Assembly (NCBI RefSeq): GCF_900098745.1
Contig: NZ_FQTT01000014.1
Coordinates: 62,001-126,000 of the forward strand
DNA length: 64,000 bases
Direction: 5' to 3'
DNA from: Actinomyces glycerinitolerans
Lineage (GTDB): Bacteria; Actinomycetota; Actinomycetes; Actinomycetales; Actinomycetaceae
The position numbers and the translations under genes are program-made. The notes beneath the pieces are model-generated. The model was not told the DNA's origin and searched no databases. It was given only the letters and a program-made list of their open reading frames with translations. Positions within the stretch are counted from its first letter, which is position 1. The number at the start of each line of letters is the position of its first letter. Shown here one piece after another: positions 35,867 through 45,580 of this stretch.

Positions 35867-36805
35867 GTGAGCCTGTTGTCCACCCTGCTCGCCCCGCCGC
35901 CGACGCGCAACCGCGCCCCCCTACCCGCCACCGGGCGGGCGGGACGCAACCTGCCCGCCGCCGTCGGGGTCGCCGTCGTCCTGATCGGGGCGATCCTGGC
36001 CTCGCTGGTCTTCAACAAGATCGTGTTCGTCGGCGTGGTGGTCGTGGCCGTGTGCGGGGCCCTATGGGAACTGGCCGGTGCCTTCGCCCGCAAGGGCATC
36101 CGACTGCCGCTGGCACCGCTGTGGATCGGCACCCTCGGGGTGGCGGTGTGCGCCTGGCGGGCGGGCGCGGAGGCCGCCCTGGGCGCCTACATCGCCACCG
36201 CCGGCGCCTGCGTGGTTTGGTGCTTCCTGGATCAGGCGGAGGCCGAGTCCGGCACCGCCCTGGAGGAGGCCGGCCATGATGTGCTGCGCACCGAGGCCCA
36301 CGACGCCGTGCGTCGCTCCCGCTCCGTGAACGCCTCCGCCTCCGTGTTCGCCGCCACCTACCTGCCCTTCCTCGCCGGGTTCGCCGTGCTGCTGGTCGCC
36401 CAGACGCACGGGGTCGGCAAGGTCCTGACCCTGATCGCCCTGCCGGTCGCCAACGACACCGGCGGCTGGCTGGCCGGTATCAACTTCGGCAGGCATCCCA
36501 TGGCGCCGAGCGTGTCGCCGAAGAAGTCCTGGGAGGGCTTCGCCGGCTCCCTGCTGGCCGCCGTCGGCGCCGGCGCGGTCTGCCTGTGGGCGTTGGACGG
36601 GCCGGTGTGGGCGGGCGCGCTGCTGGGCGCCACCGTGGTGGTCATTTCGACGCTGGGCGACCTGGGGGAGTCCCTGCTCAAGCGCGACCTCGGACTGAAG
36701 GACATGGGCACCCTCCTGCCCGGCCACGGCGGTCTCATGGACCGGCTCGACTCCATCCTGGTGGCCGCCCCGGTGGTCTACGTATTCAGCCTCCTGGTCG
36801 GGTGA
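35867..36805 (+). CDS. cdsA: Phosphatidate cytidylyltransferase (CDP-diglyceride synthase)
   Basis: Makes CDP-diacylglycerol for phospholipid synthesis. 312 residues, about eight membrane segments. Cytoplasmic insert (about 125-155). C-terminal signature SLLKRDLGLKDMGTLLPGHG then DRLDS is intact. GTG start; Mg-binding PVANDTGGW segment near 190. Confidence 0.95.
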   Translation: MSLLSTLLAPPPTRNRAPLPATGRAGRNLPAAVGVAVVLIGAILASLVFNKIVFVGVVVVAVCGALWELAGAFARKGIRLPLAPLWIGTLGVAVCAWRAGAEAALGAYIATAGACVVWCFLDQAEAESGTALEEAGHDVLRTEAHDAVRRSRSVNASASVFAATYLPFLAGFAVLLVAQTHGVGKVLTLIALPVANDTGGWLAGINFGRHPMAPSVSPKKSWEGFAGSLLAAVGAGAVCLWALDGPVWAGALLGATVVVISTLGDLGESLLKRDLGLKDMGTLLPGHGGLMDRLDSILVAAPVVYVFSLLVG

Positions 36806-36943
36806 CCCGGCGATGCACCAGATGCTGCGCCGTCGCCCCGGGACTGTGACCGACGCCGTGGCAGTGGCGGCTTGGCCCGAGTACGCTGCCGCTTCGGCCG
36901 CTCGTGTCCGCGAACGCGCTCGACTCTCACAATCGGAAGGATC

Positions 36944-38227
36944 ATGGCCCCAGTGAGCAGCACCTCCGCCGTCATCCGCGCACGCGGCCCACGTGCCGGG
37001 GCCGCCCGTACGGCCACGCCGCGCCGCGACTCCGACCGCGTCCAGGTGCTGCCCACCGATCAGCCGCCCGAGGGCGCCACCAGCCCCGACGCTCGCCCCC
37101 GCCTGTCCTTCGCCGTTCCCCCCGCCCGTGGCAAGGCCCCCCGGCACCTGGCCGACCTGGACCTGGCCGGCCGCAAGCAGGCACTGCGGGAGGCCGGTCT
37201 GCCCGCCTTCCGCGCCGACCAGCTCTCACGCCACTACTTCACTCACTTCACCCGCGACGCCGCCGACATGACGGACCTGCCCGCCGCCCAGCGCGAGCAA
37301 CTGTGCGCCGAACTGCTGCCCGACCTGATCCACGAGGTGCGTGCCCTGCGCGCCGACGGCGGCCGCACCATCAAACACCTGTGGGAGCTTTACGACGGCG
37401 TGCGCGTGGAGTCGGTGCTCATGCGCTATCGGGACCGCACCACCCTGTGCGTCTCCTCCCAGGCCGGCTGCGGCATGGCCTGTCCCTTCTGCGCCACCGG
37501 CCAGATGGGGCTGACCCGGAACCTGTCCACCGGGGAGATCATCGAGCAGATTCGTCACGCCGGCGCCCTGTCCGAGGCCGGCGGTCTGGCCGGTGGCCCC
37601 GCCCGCCTGTCCAACGTCGTGTTCATGGGCATGGGCGAGCCGATGGTCAACTACAAGAACGTGGTGGCGGCCCTGCACCGAATCATCGACCCCGCCCCGG
37701 AGGGCTTCGGCCTGTCCGCCCGCGGCGTCACCGTCTCCACCGTGGGCCTGGTTCCGCTGATCCGCAAGCTCGCCGGTGAGGGCCTGCCGGTCACCCTGGC
37801 CGTCTCCCTGCACGCCCCCGACGACGAACTGCGCGACGCCCTCATTCCCGTCAACTCCAAGTGGAAGGTCGGCGAGCTGCTGGACGCCGCCCACGACTAC
37901 TTCGAGGCCACAGGCCGGCGCGTCTCCATCGAGTACGCCCTGATCAAGGACATGAACGACCACGCCTGGCGCGCGCAGCTGCTGGCCGACGAGCTCAACC
38001 GCCGCGGCCACGGCTGGGCCCACGTGAATCCCATTCCCCTGAACCCCACCCCCGGCTCCATCTGGACCTGCTCCGAGCCGGAGGTCCAGGACCGTTTCGT
38101 CGACACGCTCCGGCGTGCCGGCATCACCACCACGGTGCGAGACACTCGTGGCAGCGACATTGACGGCGCCTGCGGCCAGTTGGCCACCGAGGTGCTCAAG
38201 CAGGAAAGGGCGGCGCACACGCGATGA
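36944..38227 (+). CDS. rlmN: RlmN 23S rRNA/tRNA adenine-C2 methyltransferase
   Basis: Radical SAM enzyme methylating A2503 of 23S rRNA and A37 of tRNAs. 427 residues from ATG 36944 with SD GGAAGG. The [4Fe-4S] cysteines are C176, C180, C183 (CGMACPFC). [15 protein letters not shown] and [11 protein letters not shown] match the family; the methyl-accepting Cys is probably in the C-terminal DGACGQL. A ~50-residue N-terminal extension is not conserved in enterobacteria. Confidence 0.96.
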   Translation: MAPVSSTSAVIRARGPRAGAARTATPRRDSDRVQVLPTDQPPEGATSPDARPRLSFAVPPARGKAPRHLADLDLAGRKQALREAGLPAFRADQLSRHYFTHFTRDAADMTDLPAAQREQLCAELLPDLIHEVRALRADGGRTIKHLWELYDGVRVESVLMRYRDRTTLCVSSQAGCGMACPFCATGQMGLTRNLSTGEIIEQIRHAGALSEAGGLAGGPARLSNVVFMGMGEPMVNYKNVVAALHRIIDPAPEGFGLSARGVTVSTVGLVPLIRKLAGEGLPVTLAVSLHAPDDELRDALIPVNSKWKVGELLDAAHDYFEATGRRVSIEYALIKDMNDHAWRAQLLADELNRRGHGWAHVNPIPLNPTPGSIWTCSEPEVQDRFVDTLRRAGITTTVRDTRGSDIDGACGQLATEVLKQERAAHTR

Positions 38228-38769
38228 GCGACATGTTCCCCAGGGTCGGCATGCTTAAGCAGGGCTACCGCGTCGAGCAGGTGGACGGCTACTTCGAGAC
38301 CGCCCACGAGATCTACGACGCCGGCGAACTGGCCGAGATGGACTCCGAGGGGGTGCGCACCGTCGCCTTCGACATCGTCCACGGCGGCTACCGGCCCGAC
38401 GCCGTCGACGCCGCGCTGGACCGGCTCGAGGCCGCCTTCCTGCAGCGCCGCCGCGCCGAGTACGTGGCCACCAACGGCCGCAAGGCCTGGATGGACCAGG
38501 TGGCCCAGTTGGCCACCACCCTGTACCCGCGGCTGCTGCGCCCGGCCGGTGAGCGCTTCGCCCCCGCCGCCCGGCGGGGGTACGAAAAGGAGGCCGTCGA
38601 CGCCCTCATGGACCGCATTGCCGCCTACTTCGACTCCGACGGCGCCCTGACCTCCACCCAGGTGCGTGCCGCCGTCTTCCCCGCCGCCCGCGGGGACAAG
38701 GCCTATGACGAGGCCAGCGTCGACCGCTTTCTCGCCCGGACCGTCGAGGTCCTGCTGTCGGTGGAGTAG
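38224..38769 (+). CDS. DivIVA-domain repeat protein
   Basis: 181 residues containing four copies of the DivIVA signature GY-x4-VD: G14-Y15/V20-D21, G55-Y56/V61-D62, G119-Y120/V125-D126, and A160-Y161/V166-D167. Copies 1-2 and 3-4 are each 41 residues apart, so the protein is a duplication of a two-motif module. No long coiled coil follows, unlike the polar-growth protein Wag31/DivIVA. Start overlaps the rlmN stop. Cell-pole or envelope role is inference. Confidence 0.85.
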   Translation: MSDMFPRVGMLKQGYRVEQVDGYFETAHEIYDAGELAEMDSEGVRTVAFDIVHGGYRPDAVDAALDRLEAAFLQRRRAEYVATNGRKAWMDQVAQLATTLYPRLLRPAGERFAPAARRGYEKEAVDALMDRIAAYFDSDGALTSTQVRAAVFPAARGDKAYDEASVDRFLARTVEVLLSVE

Positions 38770-38777
38770 GGCACACC

Positions 38778-40085
38778 ATGACCGCAACCGCTTCGGGTGA
38801 TCCCGCGCGCGCCGTCGTCCTGCTCGGCTCCACCGGTTCCATCGGCACCCAGGCCCTCGAGGTCATCGACCACCTGGCCGCCCACCCCGGCGCCCCGGGT
38901 GAACCCGGCCGGGTCCCGGCGCCGCGCGTGTCCGGTTTGGCCGCCGGCGGCGGCCGCCTGGAACTGCTGGCCGAGCAGGCTGTCGCCCACCGCGTGCCCC
39001 GCCTGGCGGTGTCCGCCTCCGCCGACGACGTCGTACCCCGGCTGCGCGCGGCCCTCGCCGACGCCGCCGCCCGTGCGGGCCGGCCCGACCCCGTCACCGC
39101 GATCCTCGCCGGCCCCGACGCCGCCACCGAGCTGATTCAGGCCGCCGGCGTGGGGGAGGGGGACGTGGTCCTCAACGGGATCACCGGCTCGGTCGGCCTG
39201 GCCCCCACCCTGGCCGCCCTGCGCTCCGGCGCCACCCTCGCGCTGGCCAACAAGGAGTCCCTGGTGGTCGGCGGTGCCCTGGTCAAGCGCGCCCTGCGCC
39301 GTCCCGGACAGGTCGTGCCCGTCGACTCCGAGCACTCGGCCATCGCCCAGGCCCTGCGCGCCGGCGTCCACGAGAAGGGGCTGACCAGCCCCGACGTCAC
39401 CGGCCGCAGCGAAGTGCGACGGCTGATCCTGACCGCCTCCGGCGGGCCCTTCCGCGGCCGTACCCGCGCCGAACTCGCGGGCGTCACCGCCGCCCAGGCC
39501 CTGAACCACCCCACCTGGGCGATGGGCCCCGTGGTCACCGTCAACTCCTCCACCCTGGTCAACAAGGGGCTGGAGCTGATCGAGGCGCACCTGCTGTTCG
39601 ACGTCGACCCCGCCGACATTACCGTGGCCGTACACCCCCAGTCCGTGGTCCACTCCATGGTCGAGTTCATCGACGGCGCCACCATCGCCCAGGCCTCCCC
39701 GCCGGACATGCGCCTGCCGATCGCGTTGGGCCTGACCTGGCCGCACCGCCCCGACCTGGCCGGCCTGGTCCGGCCCCAGCCCTGGACCGATCCCACCGCC
39801 TGGACCTTCGAGCCGCTCGACGCCGATACCTTCCCGGCCGTGGACCTGGCCCGCGCCGCCGTGGCCGCCTCACCCACCCACCCGGCCGTCTTCAACGCCG
39901 CCAACGAGCAGGCCGTCGCCGCCTTCCTGGACGGGCGCCTGCGCTGGCTGGACATCGTCGCCATCGACGCCGCCGTGCTGGAGGCCCACACCGGGCACGC
40001 CGACCCCGGCCTCGATGACGTGCTGGCCGCCGACGCCTGGGCGCGCGCCCGCGCCGACGAGCTGATCGCCGCCCGTACCCGCTGA
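38778..40085 (+). CDS. dxr: 1-deoxy-D-xylulose 5-phosphate reductoisomerase
   Basis: Second step of the MEP isoprenoid pathway. 435 residues. NADPH-binding GSTGSIGTQALEVI, ANKESLVVGG, metal/substrate motifs PVDSEHSAIAQ, SGGPFRG and NHPTWAMGPVVTVNSSTLVN. Same cluster contains ispG, a later step of the pathway. Confidence 0.97.
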   Translation: MTATASGDPARAVVLLGSTGSIGTQALEVIDHLAAHPGAPGEPGRVPAPRVSGLAAGGGRLELLAEQAVAHRVPRLAVSASADDVVPRLRAALADAAARAGRPDPVTAILAGPDAATELIQAAGVGEGDVVLNGITGSVGLAPTLAALRSGATLALANKESLVVGGALVKRALRRPGQVVPVDSEHSAIAQALRAGVHEKGLTSPDVTGRSEVRRLILTASGGPFRGRTRAELAGVTAAQALNHPTWAMGPVVTVNSSTLVNKGLELIEAHLLFDVDPADITVAVHPQSVVHSMVEFIDGATIAQASPPDMRLPIALGLTWPHRPDLAGLVRPQPWTDPTAWTFEPLDADTFPAVDLARAAVAASPTHPAVFNAANEQAVAAFLDGRLRWLDIVAIDAAVLEAHTGHADPGLDDVLAADAWARARADELIAARTR

Positions 40086-40097
40086 CCAGGAGACCCC

Positions 40098-41414
40098 TTG
40101 AGCCACACCCTTGCCTACATCCTGGGCATCGTCATCCTCATCATCGGCATCGGCCTGTCCGTCGCCCTGCACGAGTTGGGCCACATGCTGCCCGCCAAGC
40201 ACTTCGGCGTGAAGGTACCCGAGTACTTCATCGGCTTCGGCCCCAAGCTGTGGTCCACCCGCCGCGGTGAGACCGAGTACGGCATCAAGGCCATCTGGCT
40301 GGGCGGCTACGTGCGCCTGCTGGGCATGCTGCCGCCCGCCCGCCCAGGCCACCCGGACAAGCCCGGCTCCATGGTCGCCGAGGCGCGCGCGGAGTCCCTG
40401 GACGAGCTCGGCCCCGACGAGCAGGACCGCGCCTTCTACCGCCTGAGCGTCCCGAAGAAGCTGCTGGTCATGGCCGGCGGCATCCTCACCAACCTCGCCC
40501 TGGGCGTCATCTGCCTGACCGTCGCCCTGGGGGTGATCGGGCAGCCCGCCTACACCGCCACCCTCGCGTCGGTGTCCGAATGCGTCTCCTCCGACATCGA
40601 CGCCGGCGCCGCGTGCACCGACGCCGACCCCACCTCCCCGGCCGCCGCGGCCGGATTGCAGGTAGGCGACACGATCGTGTCCTGGGACGGTGAGCCCACC
40701 GCCACCTGGGCCGAGGTGCAGGCGGCCATCGCCGCCTCCGGCACCGAGCCGGCCGACGTCGTCGTCGAGCGCGATGGGCAGGCGCTGACCCTGACCATCA
40801 CGGCCGTGGAGGTGCCCCGCACCGTCTACGACGCCGAGGGCAACCCCGCCACCGACGCCTCCGGAGAGGTGATTACCGAGCCGCGCCCGTATGTGGGCAT
40901 CGGCCCCTCGCTGGGAACGGTGCGCACCCCGGCCGGGGAGATCCCGCGGGTGGTGGGTGACGCAGTCGGACAGACCCTGAAGGCGATCGTGACCCTGCCG
41001 GCGGGCCTGTACCACGCCGTCGCCGCCGGACTGGGCCTGGAGGAGCGCAACGCCGAGGGCCTGGTCAGCCTGGTCGGGGTGGGGCGCATCGCCGGGGAGG
41101 TGTCCAGCGCCGGCACCGGCACGGATATGGGACTGCCCTTCTCGGTGCGCCTGTTCTCCATGCTCAGCCTGCTCGGCTCGCTGAATCTGGCCCTGTTCGC
41201 CTTCAACCTCATTCCGCTGCTGCCGCTGGATGGCGGGCACGTCGCCGGCGCCTGCTGGGAGGGCATCCGTCGCCTGTGGGCCCGCGCTCACGGCAACCCC
41301 GATCCCGGCTACGCCGATACCGCCAGGATGCTGCCGGTCGGGCAGGTCGTCTTCTACCTGCTGATTCTCATGGCCGTGCTACTCATCTGGGTTGACATCG
41401 TCGCGCCCATTTGA
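40098..41414 (+). CDS. rip1: Site-2 protease (M50 family), RseP/Rip1-like
   Basis: Intramembrane zinc protease cleaving anti-sigma factors and other membrane proteins. 438 residues. Zinc motif H25-E-L-G-H29 in the first helix, a PDZ domain at about 165-265, and the distal zinc ligand in PLDGG (Asp378). A Glu/Asp-rich insert precedes helix 2. TTG start with CAGGAG 5 nt upstream. The order dxr-rip-ispG is the actinobacterial norm. Confidence 0.95.
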   Translation: MSHTLAYILGIVILIIGIGLSVALHELGHMLPAKHFGVKVPEYFIGFGPKLWSTRRGETEYGIKAIWLGGYVRLLGMLPPARPGHPDKPGSMVAEARAESLDELGPDEQDRAFYRLSVPKKLLVMAGGILTNLALGVICLTVALGVIGQPAYTATLASVSECVSSDIDAGAACTDADPTSPAAAAGLQVGDTIVSWDGEPTATWAEVQAAIAASGTEPADVVVERDGQALTLTITAVEVPRTVYDAEGNPATDASGEVITEPRPYVGIGPSLGTVRTPAGEIPRVVGDAVGQTLKAIVTLPAGLYHAVAAGLGLEERNAEGLVSLVGVGRIAGEVSSAGTGTDMGLPFSVRLFSMLSLLGSLNLALFAFNLIPLLPLDGGHVAGACWEGIRRLWARAHGNPDPGYADTARMLPVGQVVFYLLILMAVLLIWVDIVAPI

Positions 41415-41509
41415 GCGGTGGGCGGCGCGGGCTGCGGAAACGCCGCCCCGGGAGGCGAATCGCACCCCGGTGTGAGCCGGCCACCACGGCGACCGGGCTC
41501 GCCCGGTGC

Positions 41510-41515
41510 CATACT
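41510..41515 (+). promoter_or_regulatory. -10 box of ispG, leaderless
   Basis: CATACT, 7 nt before the GTG start of ispG, without an SD. Confidence 0.35.
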
Positions 41516-41522
41516 GTGAGGC

Positions 41523-42704
41523 GTGACAGAAGCGATCGCCCTAGGCATGCCAACCGTGCGTGAGGAGCCCCCGGTGCTGGCGCCCCGCAAGCCCACCCGC
41601 AAGATCCGCGTCGGTGACGTGGAGGTCGGGGGCGGAGCCCCCATCTCCGTGCAGTCGATGACCACCACCAAGACCCACGACGTGGGGGCGACCCTCCAGC
41701 AGATCGCGGAACTGACGGCGGCCGGCTGCGACATCGTGCGGGTCGCCTGCCCCACGGACAAGGACGCCGAGGCCCTGCCGATCATCGCCAAGCAGTCGCG
41801 CATCCCCGTCATCGCCGACATCCACTTCAACCCCAAGTACGTGTTCGCCGCCATCGAGGCCGGCTGCGGGGCCGTGCGCGTCAACCCCGGCAACATCCGC
41901 AAGTTCGACGACAAGGTCGCCGAAATCTGCAAGGCCGCCTCCGACCACGGCACCTCCCTGCGCATCGGCGTCAACGCCGGCTCCCTGGACCCGCGCCTGC
42001 TGAAGAAGTACGGCAAGGCCACCCCCGAGGCCCTGGTGGAGTCCGCCGTCTGGGAGGCCGGCCTGTTCGAGGAGTGCGGCTTCCACGACTTCAAGATCTC
42101 CGTGAAGCACCACGACGTGGTCACCATGGTGCAGGCCTACCAAATGCTCAGCGAGCGCGGCGACTGGCCGCTGCACCTGGGCGTGACCGAGGCCGGCCCG
42201 GCATTTCAGGGCACCATCAAGTCCTGTGCCGCCTTCGGCATCCTGTTGGCGCAGGGCATCGGCGACACCATTCGCGTGTCCCTGTCCGCCCCGCCCGTGG
42301 AGGAGGTCAAGGTCGGCACCAAGCTGCTGGAGTTCATGGGGCTGCGCGAACGCAAGCTGGAGATCGTCTCCTGCCCGTCATGCGGGCGCGCCCAGGTGGA
42401 CGTGTGGTCGCTGGCCGAATCCGTGGAGGAGGGGCTGAAGGACGTGTCCGCCCCGCTGCGCGTGGCCGTGATGGGCTGCGTCGTCAACGGCCCCGGTGAG
42501 GCCCGCGAGGCCGACCTCGGCTGCGCCTCGGGCAACGGCAAGGGCCAGATCTTCGTGCGCGGCAAGGTCATCAAGACGGTTCCCGAGGACCAGGTGGTGG
42601 ACACGCTGCTGGAGCAGGCCCAGATCATGGCCGAGCAGATGCGCTCCGAGTTCGGCGAGGCGGCTCTGGCCGGCACCTCACCGAGTGTGGTCGCCAGCGT
42701 CTGA
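41523..42704 (+). CDS. ispG: 4-hydroxy-3-methylbut-2-enyl diphosphate synthase
   Basis: Iron-sulfur enzyme of the MEP pathway. 393 residues. TIM-barrel start ([15 protein letters not shown]), [17 protein letters not shown], and the [4Fe-4S] ligands C284 and C287 ([11 protein letters not shown]) and C319 (GCVVNGPGE). Confidence 0.97.
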   Translation: MTEAIALGMPTVREEPPVLAPRKPTRKIRVGDVEVGGGAPISVQSMTTTKTHDVGATLQQIAELTAAGCDIVRVACPTDKDAEALPIIAKQSRIPVIADIHFNPKYVFAAIEAGCGAVRVNPGNIRKFDDKVAEICKAASDHGTSLRIGVNAGSLDPRLLKKYGKATPEALVESAVWEAGLFEECGFHDFKISVKHHDVVTMVQAYQMLSERGDWPLHLGVTEAGPAFQGTIKSCAAFGILLAQGIGDTIRVSLSAPPVEEVKVGTKLLEFMGLRERKLEIVSCPSCGRAQVDVWSLAESVEEGLKDVSAPLRVAVMGCVVNGPGEAREADLGCASGNGKGQIFVRGKVIKTVPEDQVVDTLLEQAQIMAEQMRSEFGEAALAGTSPSVVASV

Positions 42705-42747
42705 GCCCCGCCGTTATGCTCCGATTCCTGCAACCGCCCGCATCCGC

Positions 42748-43731
42748 GTGAACCTGTTCGGCCGCCGCCCGACGTCGCCGCTCACCCCGCTCGACCCGGC
42801 CCAATTGGACGGGCTGCTCGAGTTGTGCGCCCTCGACCCGGTCGCCGGCGTCGCCCTGGCGCACCAGGTGCTGCGCTGGCCCAGTTGGGCGCGCGGGGAT
42901 GTGGTGGTCGCCGCCGACCCCTGGCGGCCTGTGGCCGGCGCCTGGGCCACCGGCTCACTCATGCCCTTCGGCCTGGCCGCCCGGCCGGAGTTGGGGCACC
43001 CGGGCGCCGGGGACGAGGTGGCCCGCGCGCTCGCGGACCACGCCTTCCGGCGCCTGACTCGCCGCGGCTCGGTGGCCGGACTGGTGGCGGACGTCGCCGC
43101 CGTGTGGGAGCACCTGGCGGCGGCCGGCATGCGCTCGCGGGAGGAGCGCTGGGAGCAGCCGCTGCTGGTGGCGCCGCGGGGGACGGGCGGCACGTTGGCG
43201 GCCGACGCCCTGGCACGGCGCCCGGAACTGGCCTGGGTGGCGGCGGGAGTGCATCGGGCGGCGCCGACGGAGGAGGCGCTGGTGCTGCCGGCGAGCGTGG
43301 CCATGTTCACCGGCGAGCTCGGCTACGACCCGACCACCTCCGGGTCCTCCTACGCCCGGCACGTCGGCTGGCTGGTGGGCTCCGGCCGCAGCTATGTGCT
43401 GCTCGACGACGGCGCCGGCGGTCCCGTCGGGCCGGATGCGGTTGCCGGCGGGGGAGCCGCCGTGGCCTTCAAGGTCGACGTGGGCTCCCTGTGGCTGCGG
43501 CCGGGCGGCTCGGTGGCGCAGTTGACCGGTGTGTGGACCCGCCCGGACCTGCGCGGGCGCGGCATCGGCTCGGTGGCGCTCGCAGCCGTGGTGGACGCGG
43601 TGCGCCGCGACCACGTGGGTGCCGACGGTGCGGTGAGCCTGTACGTGAACTCCTTCAACGCTGCCGGCCTGGGGCTGTACCACGGTCTGGGCTTCAGACG
43701 CGTGGGCACCTTCGCCACCGTGCTGCTGTGA
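42748..43731 (+). CDS. DUF4081 GNAT family N-acetyltransferase
   Basis: 327 residues from GTG 42748. N-terminal DUF4081-like half (about 1-190) and a C-terminal GNAT half with GVWTRPDLRGRGIGSVAL (motif A) and YVNSFNAAGLGLYHGLGFRRV. Homologue of Rv2867c, which is also next to ispG. The open frame upstream overlaps ispG and is rejected. TATGCT (42715-42720) may be the -10. Acetyl acceptor unknown. Confidence 0.88.
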   Translation: MNLFGRRPTSPLTPLDPAQLDGLLELCALDPVAGVALAHQVLRWPSWARGDVVVAADPWRPVAGAWATGSLMPFGLAARPELGHPGAGDEVARALADHAFRRLTRRGSVAGLVADVAAVWEHLAAAGMRSREERWEQPLLVAPRGTGGTLAADALARRPELAWVAAGVHRAAPTEEALVLPASVAMFTGELGYDPTTSGSSYARHVGWLVGSGRSYVLLDDGAGGPVGPDAVAGGGAAVAFKVDVGSLWLRPGGSVAQLTGVWTRPDLRGRGIGSVALAAVVDAVRRDHVGADGAVSLYVNSFNAAGLGLYHGLGFRRVGTFATVLL

Positions 43732-43776
43732 GGGAGAGCGCGCCTGTGCGTGTTTTCTGCCGCAGGAGTGTTGGCC

Positions 43777-43959
43777 TCAATGCTTGTGAGCGAGTCTGTT
43801 GGCGTCCCTCAATCTGTTCGACTCTTCTTGATGCCGCAACATGCGCACTATTTCACCTAGTGACCGAGCGATGTTTACGAGCGTGCAGGTTCCAACAATG
43901 ATACCGATGAAAACAACTAGATCCTGGATTAGAGTCCAGTAGTCAACCCAAGTCGTCAT
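43777..43959 (-). CDS. Small membrane protein
   Basis: 60 residues: one transmembrane helix (about 8-31) followed by a basic, His-ending tail. GAGGAG and AAGGAGGG lie just upstream of the ATG, supporting translation. It follows the frameshifted secreted-protein gene on the same strand after 40 nt. Function unknown; lower-GC DNA. Confidence 0.55.
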   Translation of the reverse strand: MTTWVDYWTLIQDLVVFIGIIVGTCTLVNIARSLGEIVRMLRHQEESNRLRDANRLAHKH

Positions 43960-43999
43960 GGCTCCTCGACACCCTCCTTTGTCCTGATTCCGTCAGTGC

Positions 44000-44513
44000 T
44001 CAGTAGTAGGACGACGTTGTGAGATGTGAACCGTACGGTGTGACGTACATTCCCCTGGTGTGGGTTCCCGAACCGCCGTAACTAGCGAAGTCTCCGAGGA
44101 CGAGAATTCTGTTCGAGGCGACTCGCTGAGCGCGGAAGGAGCCACCGCCATAGGTCGCATCACCGCCTGCGCCCCAGAAATTAGTGATCCGTGACCCGTA
44201 GCTTGGCTAGATGCCGTATACTCCTGGTCGGCAGTGAAGGAGCCGTCGGCATAGATCTTGACGTGAATGATAGATGTGCCCGATGTTCTGTCCTCTGTAA
44301 TGATGGGAGCGCTTCCCTCCTTGTCGGCGTCAAGCGTCTCGTCGTTCTTGACCTTGTCGATCGCGTACTGCTGCAGTTCGGATGGAACCCCGTATGAGGT
44401 CAACCAGTCCCGCGGTGCTTGTTCATCGGCGGTTGTCGCGGCTTGGCTCGGCGGCGCGAGCAGTGCCAGGCAGAATACGGCAATCAATGCGGCAATCTTG
44501 ATGGGGGGCGCAT
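44000..44513 (-). pseudogene. Secreted protein gene with two frameshifts
   Basis: SD AAGGAGAT places the start ATG at 44513, but that frame stops after nine codons. Reading one base off after a run of six C (44503-44508, minus strand) gives a signal peptide (IKIAALIAVFCLALLAPPSQA) and about 95 mature residues. A second shift within 44201-44212 restores a Gly/Tyr/Ser-rich C-terminus (NFWGAGGDATYGGGSFRAQR ... THTRGMYVTPYGS) that runs to a TGA at 44000. Both pieces look like one secreted protein of ~170 residues. Either a decaying gene, sequencing errors, or a slippage-controlled gene at the C-tract. Confidence 0.7.
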
Positions 44514-44630
44514 GATGATCTCCTTCGACGTTGAAGTGGCGAGAAATACCCCGCACATAGAGTATAGCATGCAACTGTCAACTGTGGGTATGGAATCGGT
44601 GAGTGGATGCGGGAAGACGTCGAGGTCGTG

Positions 44631-44780
44631 TTATATAGGTCGTTTGAGCCAGTGATCGATGCTGGCGATGTGGGTGGTGGCTCGGTAGCGGACGGCGAGT
44701 TTGTCGTACCTGGTGGCCATGGCCCGGTTCTGCTTGAGTTGACCGAAGCAGCGCTCTACGGCGTTGCGGTCCTTCTGTTC
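44631..44780 (-). pseudogene. C-terminal remnant of an IS5-family-like transposase
   Basis: A 49-codon fragment ending at TAA (44631-44633) reads RNAVERCFGQLKQNRAMATR then YDKLAVRYRATTHIASIDHW, the typical C-terminus of IS5/IS427-type DDE transposases. A stop codon lies immediately before it in frame, so the rest of the element is gone. It marks past IS activity beside the repeat cluster. Confidence 0.75.
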
Positions 44781-44839
44781 TCACGCCACCCGTGATACCC
44801 CAAAGGCCTCACCCTATCCCGCACACCACGCCGACTTGC

Positions 44840-44875
44840 ACAACACGACCTAAAGCAACACGTTCACACCGATAA
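44840..44875 (-). repeat. 36-nt dispersed repeat, copy 2
   Basis: Minus-strand sequence TTATCGGTGTGAACGTGTTG... matches 13815-13850 at 33 of 36 positions. Array III follows on the other side. Confidence 0.7.
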
Positions 44876-44887
44876 TCGGGTGCTTCC

Positions 44888-44998
44888 GGTTTGCGGGTGT
44901 GGGGTCCGGCCGGGGCTGTGGTGTGGGGTGGTGGTTGGGGTGATGGGGGCGTGCTCGGGTCGGCGGGGACGTCGTCGGGCCGCCTAGGACGCTCTCCC
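44888..44998 (+). repeat. Leader and 20-nt periodic array III
   Basis: Leader GGTTTGCGGGTGTGGGGTCC (44888-44907), then three units in 20-nt steps at 44947, 44967 and 44987 (GGGCGTGCTCGG, GGACGTCGTCGG, GGACGCTCTCCC). Confidence 0.6.
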
Positions 44999-45144
44999 GG
45001 GAGGCGTCCTCGAGGGCCGGGGCGTGTCCTTGAACAACCCCGCCAGGCCATCCGGACCGGCTCGTCGTGCTTGTGGATGTGGCGGCCGGCGTGTCTCCGG
45101 GTGAGGAAACCGGTGGGCCTGCCGGTTCACCACGGTGACCGCCG

Positions 45145-45278
45145 CCCAGCTGTCACTGATTGCACCACTTTACCTGCCCGGACACGAGCCACCTAGCGCA
45201 CATCGTTGAAATCATGCGGTTCTGTCGACCAAGGTTCCGGCATGTCCCAGCAAAGTGGTGCAATCTGTGACAGCTGGG
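45145..45278. repeat. 134-nt element with 27-bp terminal inverted repeats
   Basis: Left arm 45145-45171 (CCCAGCTGTCACTGATTGCA...) and right arm 45252-45278 are inverted copies with one mismatch; the 80-nt spacer has no gene. MITE-like, or a relic of an IS whose transposase fragment lies 0.4 kb away. Confidence 0.8.
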
Positions 45279-45306
45279 AGCACCATCGAATGTTCATGGG
45301 CGCTGC

Positions 45307-45476
45307 GGTTTGTGGGTGTGGTGGTTCGGGCCCGCGGGTGGTCGTGCCCGGGCGCACGAGGTCGGCGTGGGGTCTGCGCGGACGTTCTGAGGCTGACGAG
45401 GACATGTGGCCGGCGGGGTCGTGTTCGGGCTGGCGAGGACGTCCTCGGCCCGGTAGGGACGCCCTCGCCGCGGCCA
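45307..45476 (+). repeat. Leader and 20-nt periodic array IV
   Basis: Leader GGTTTGTGGGTGTGGTGGTT (45307-45326), then units at 45340, 45360, 45380, 45400 and, after a 3-nt phase slip, 45417, 45437, 45457. The unit at 45417 is GGTCGTGTTCGGGCTGGCGA, nearly identical to the best unit of array II. Confidence 0.75.
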
Positions 45477-45580
45477 GGCGGAGTGCTCGAGGACGCGGGT
45501 TAAACCTCCACGGCGCCGGCTCGTCATGCCAGGCCTGGCTGCACTTGGCTGCCGATAGCTCCGGCGCCCGGGAGCGGGGC

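Noticed and set aside
42496..42747. N-terminal extension of the DUF4081 acetyltransferase
   Set aside because: It overlaps ispG, is Arg/Pro/Ser-rich shadow sequence, and the family starts at the GTG 42748.
44578..44784. 68-residue open frame on the minus strand
   Set aside because: Wrong frame over the transposase remnant; the neighbouring frame carries the recognisable IS5-type C-terminus.
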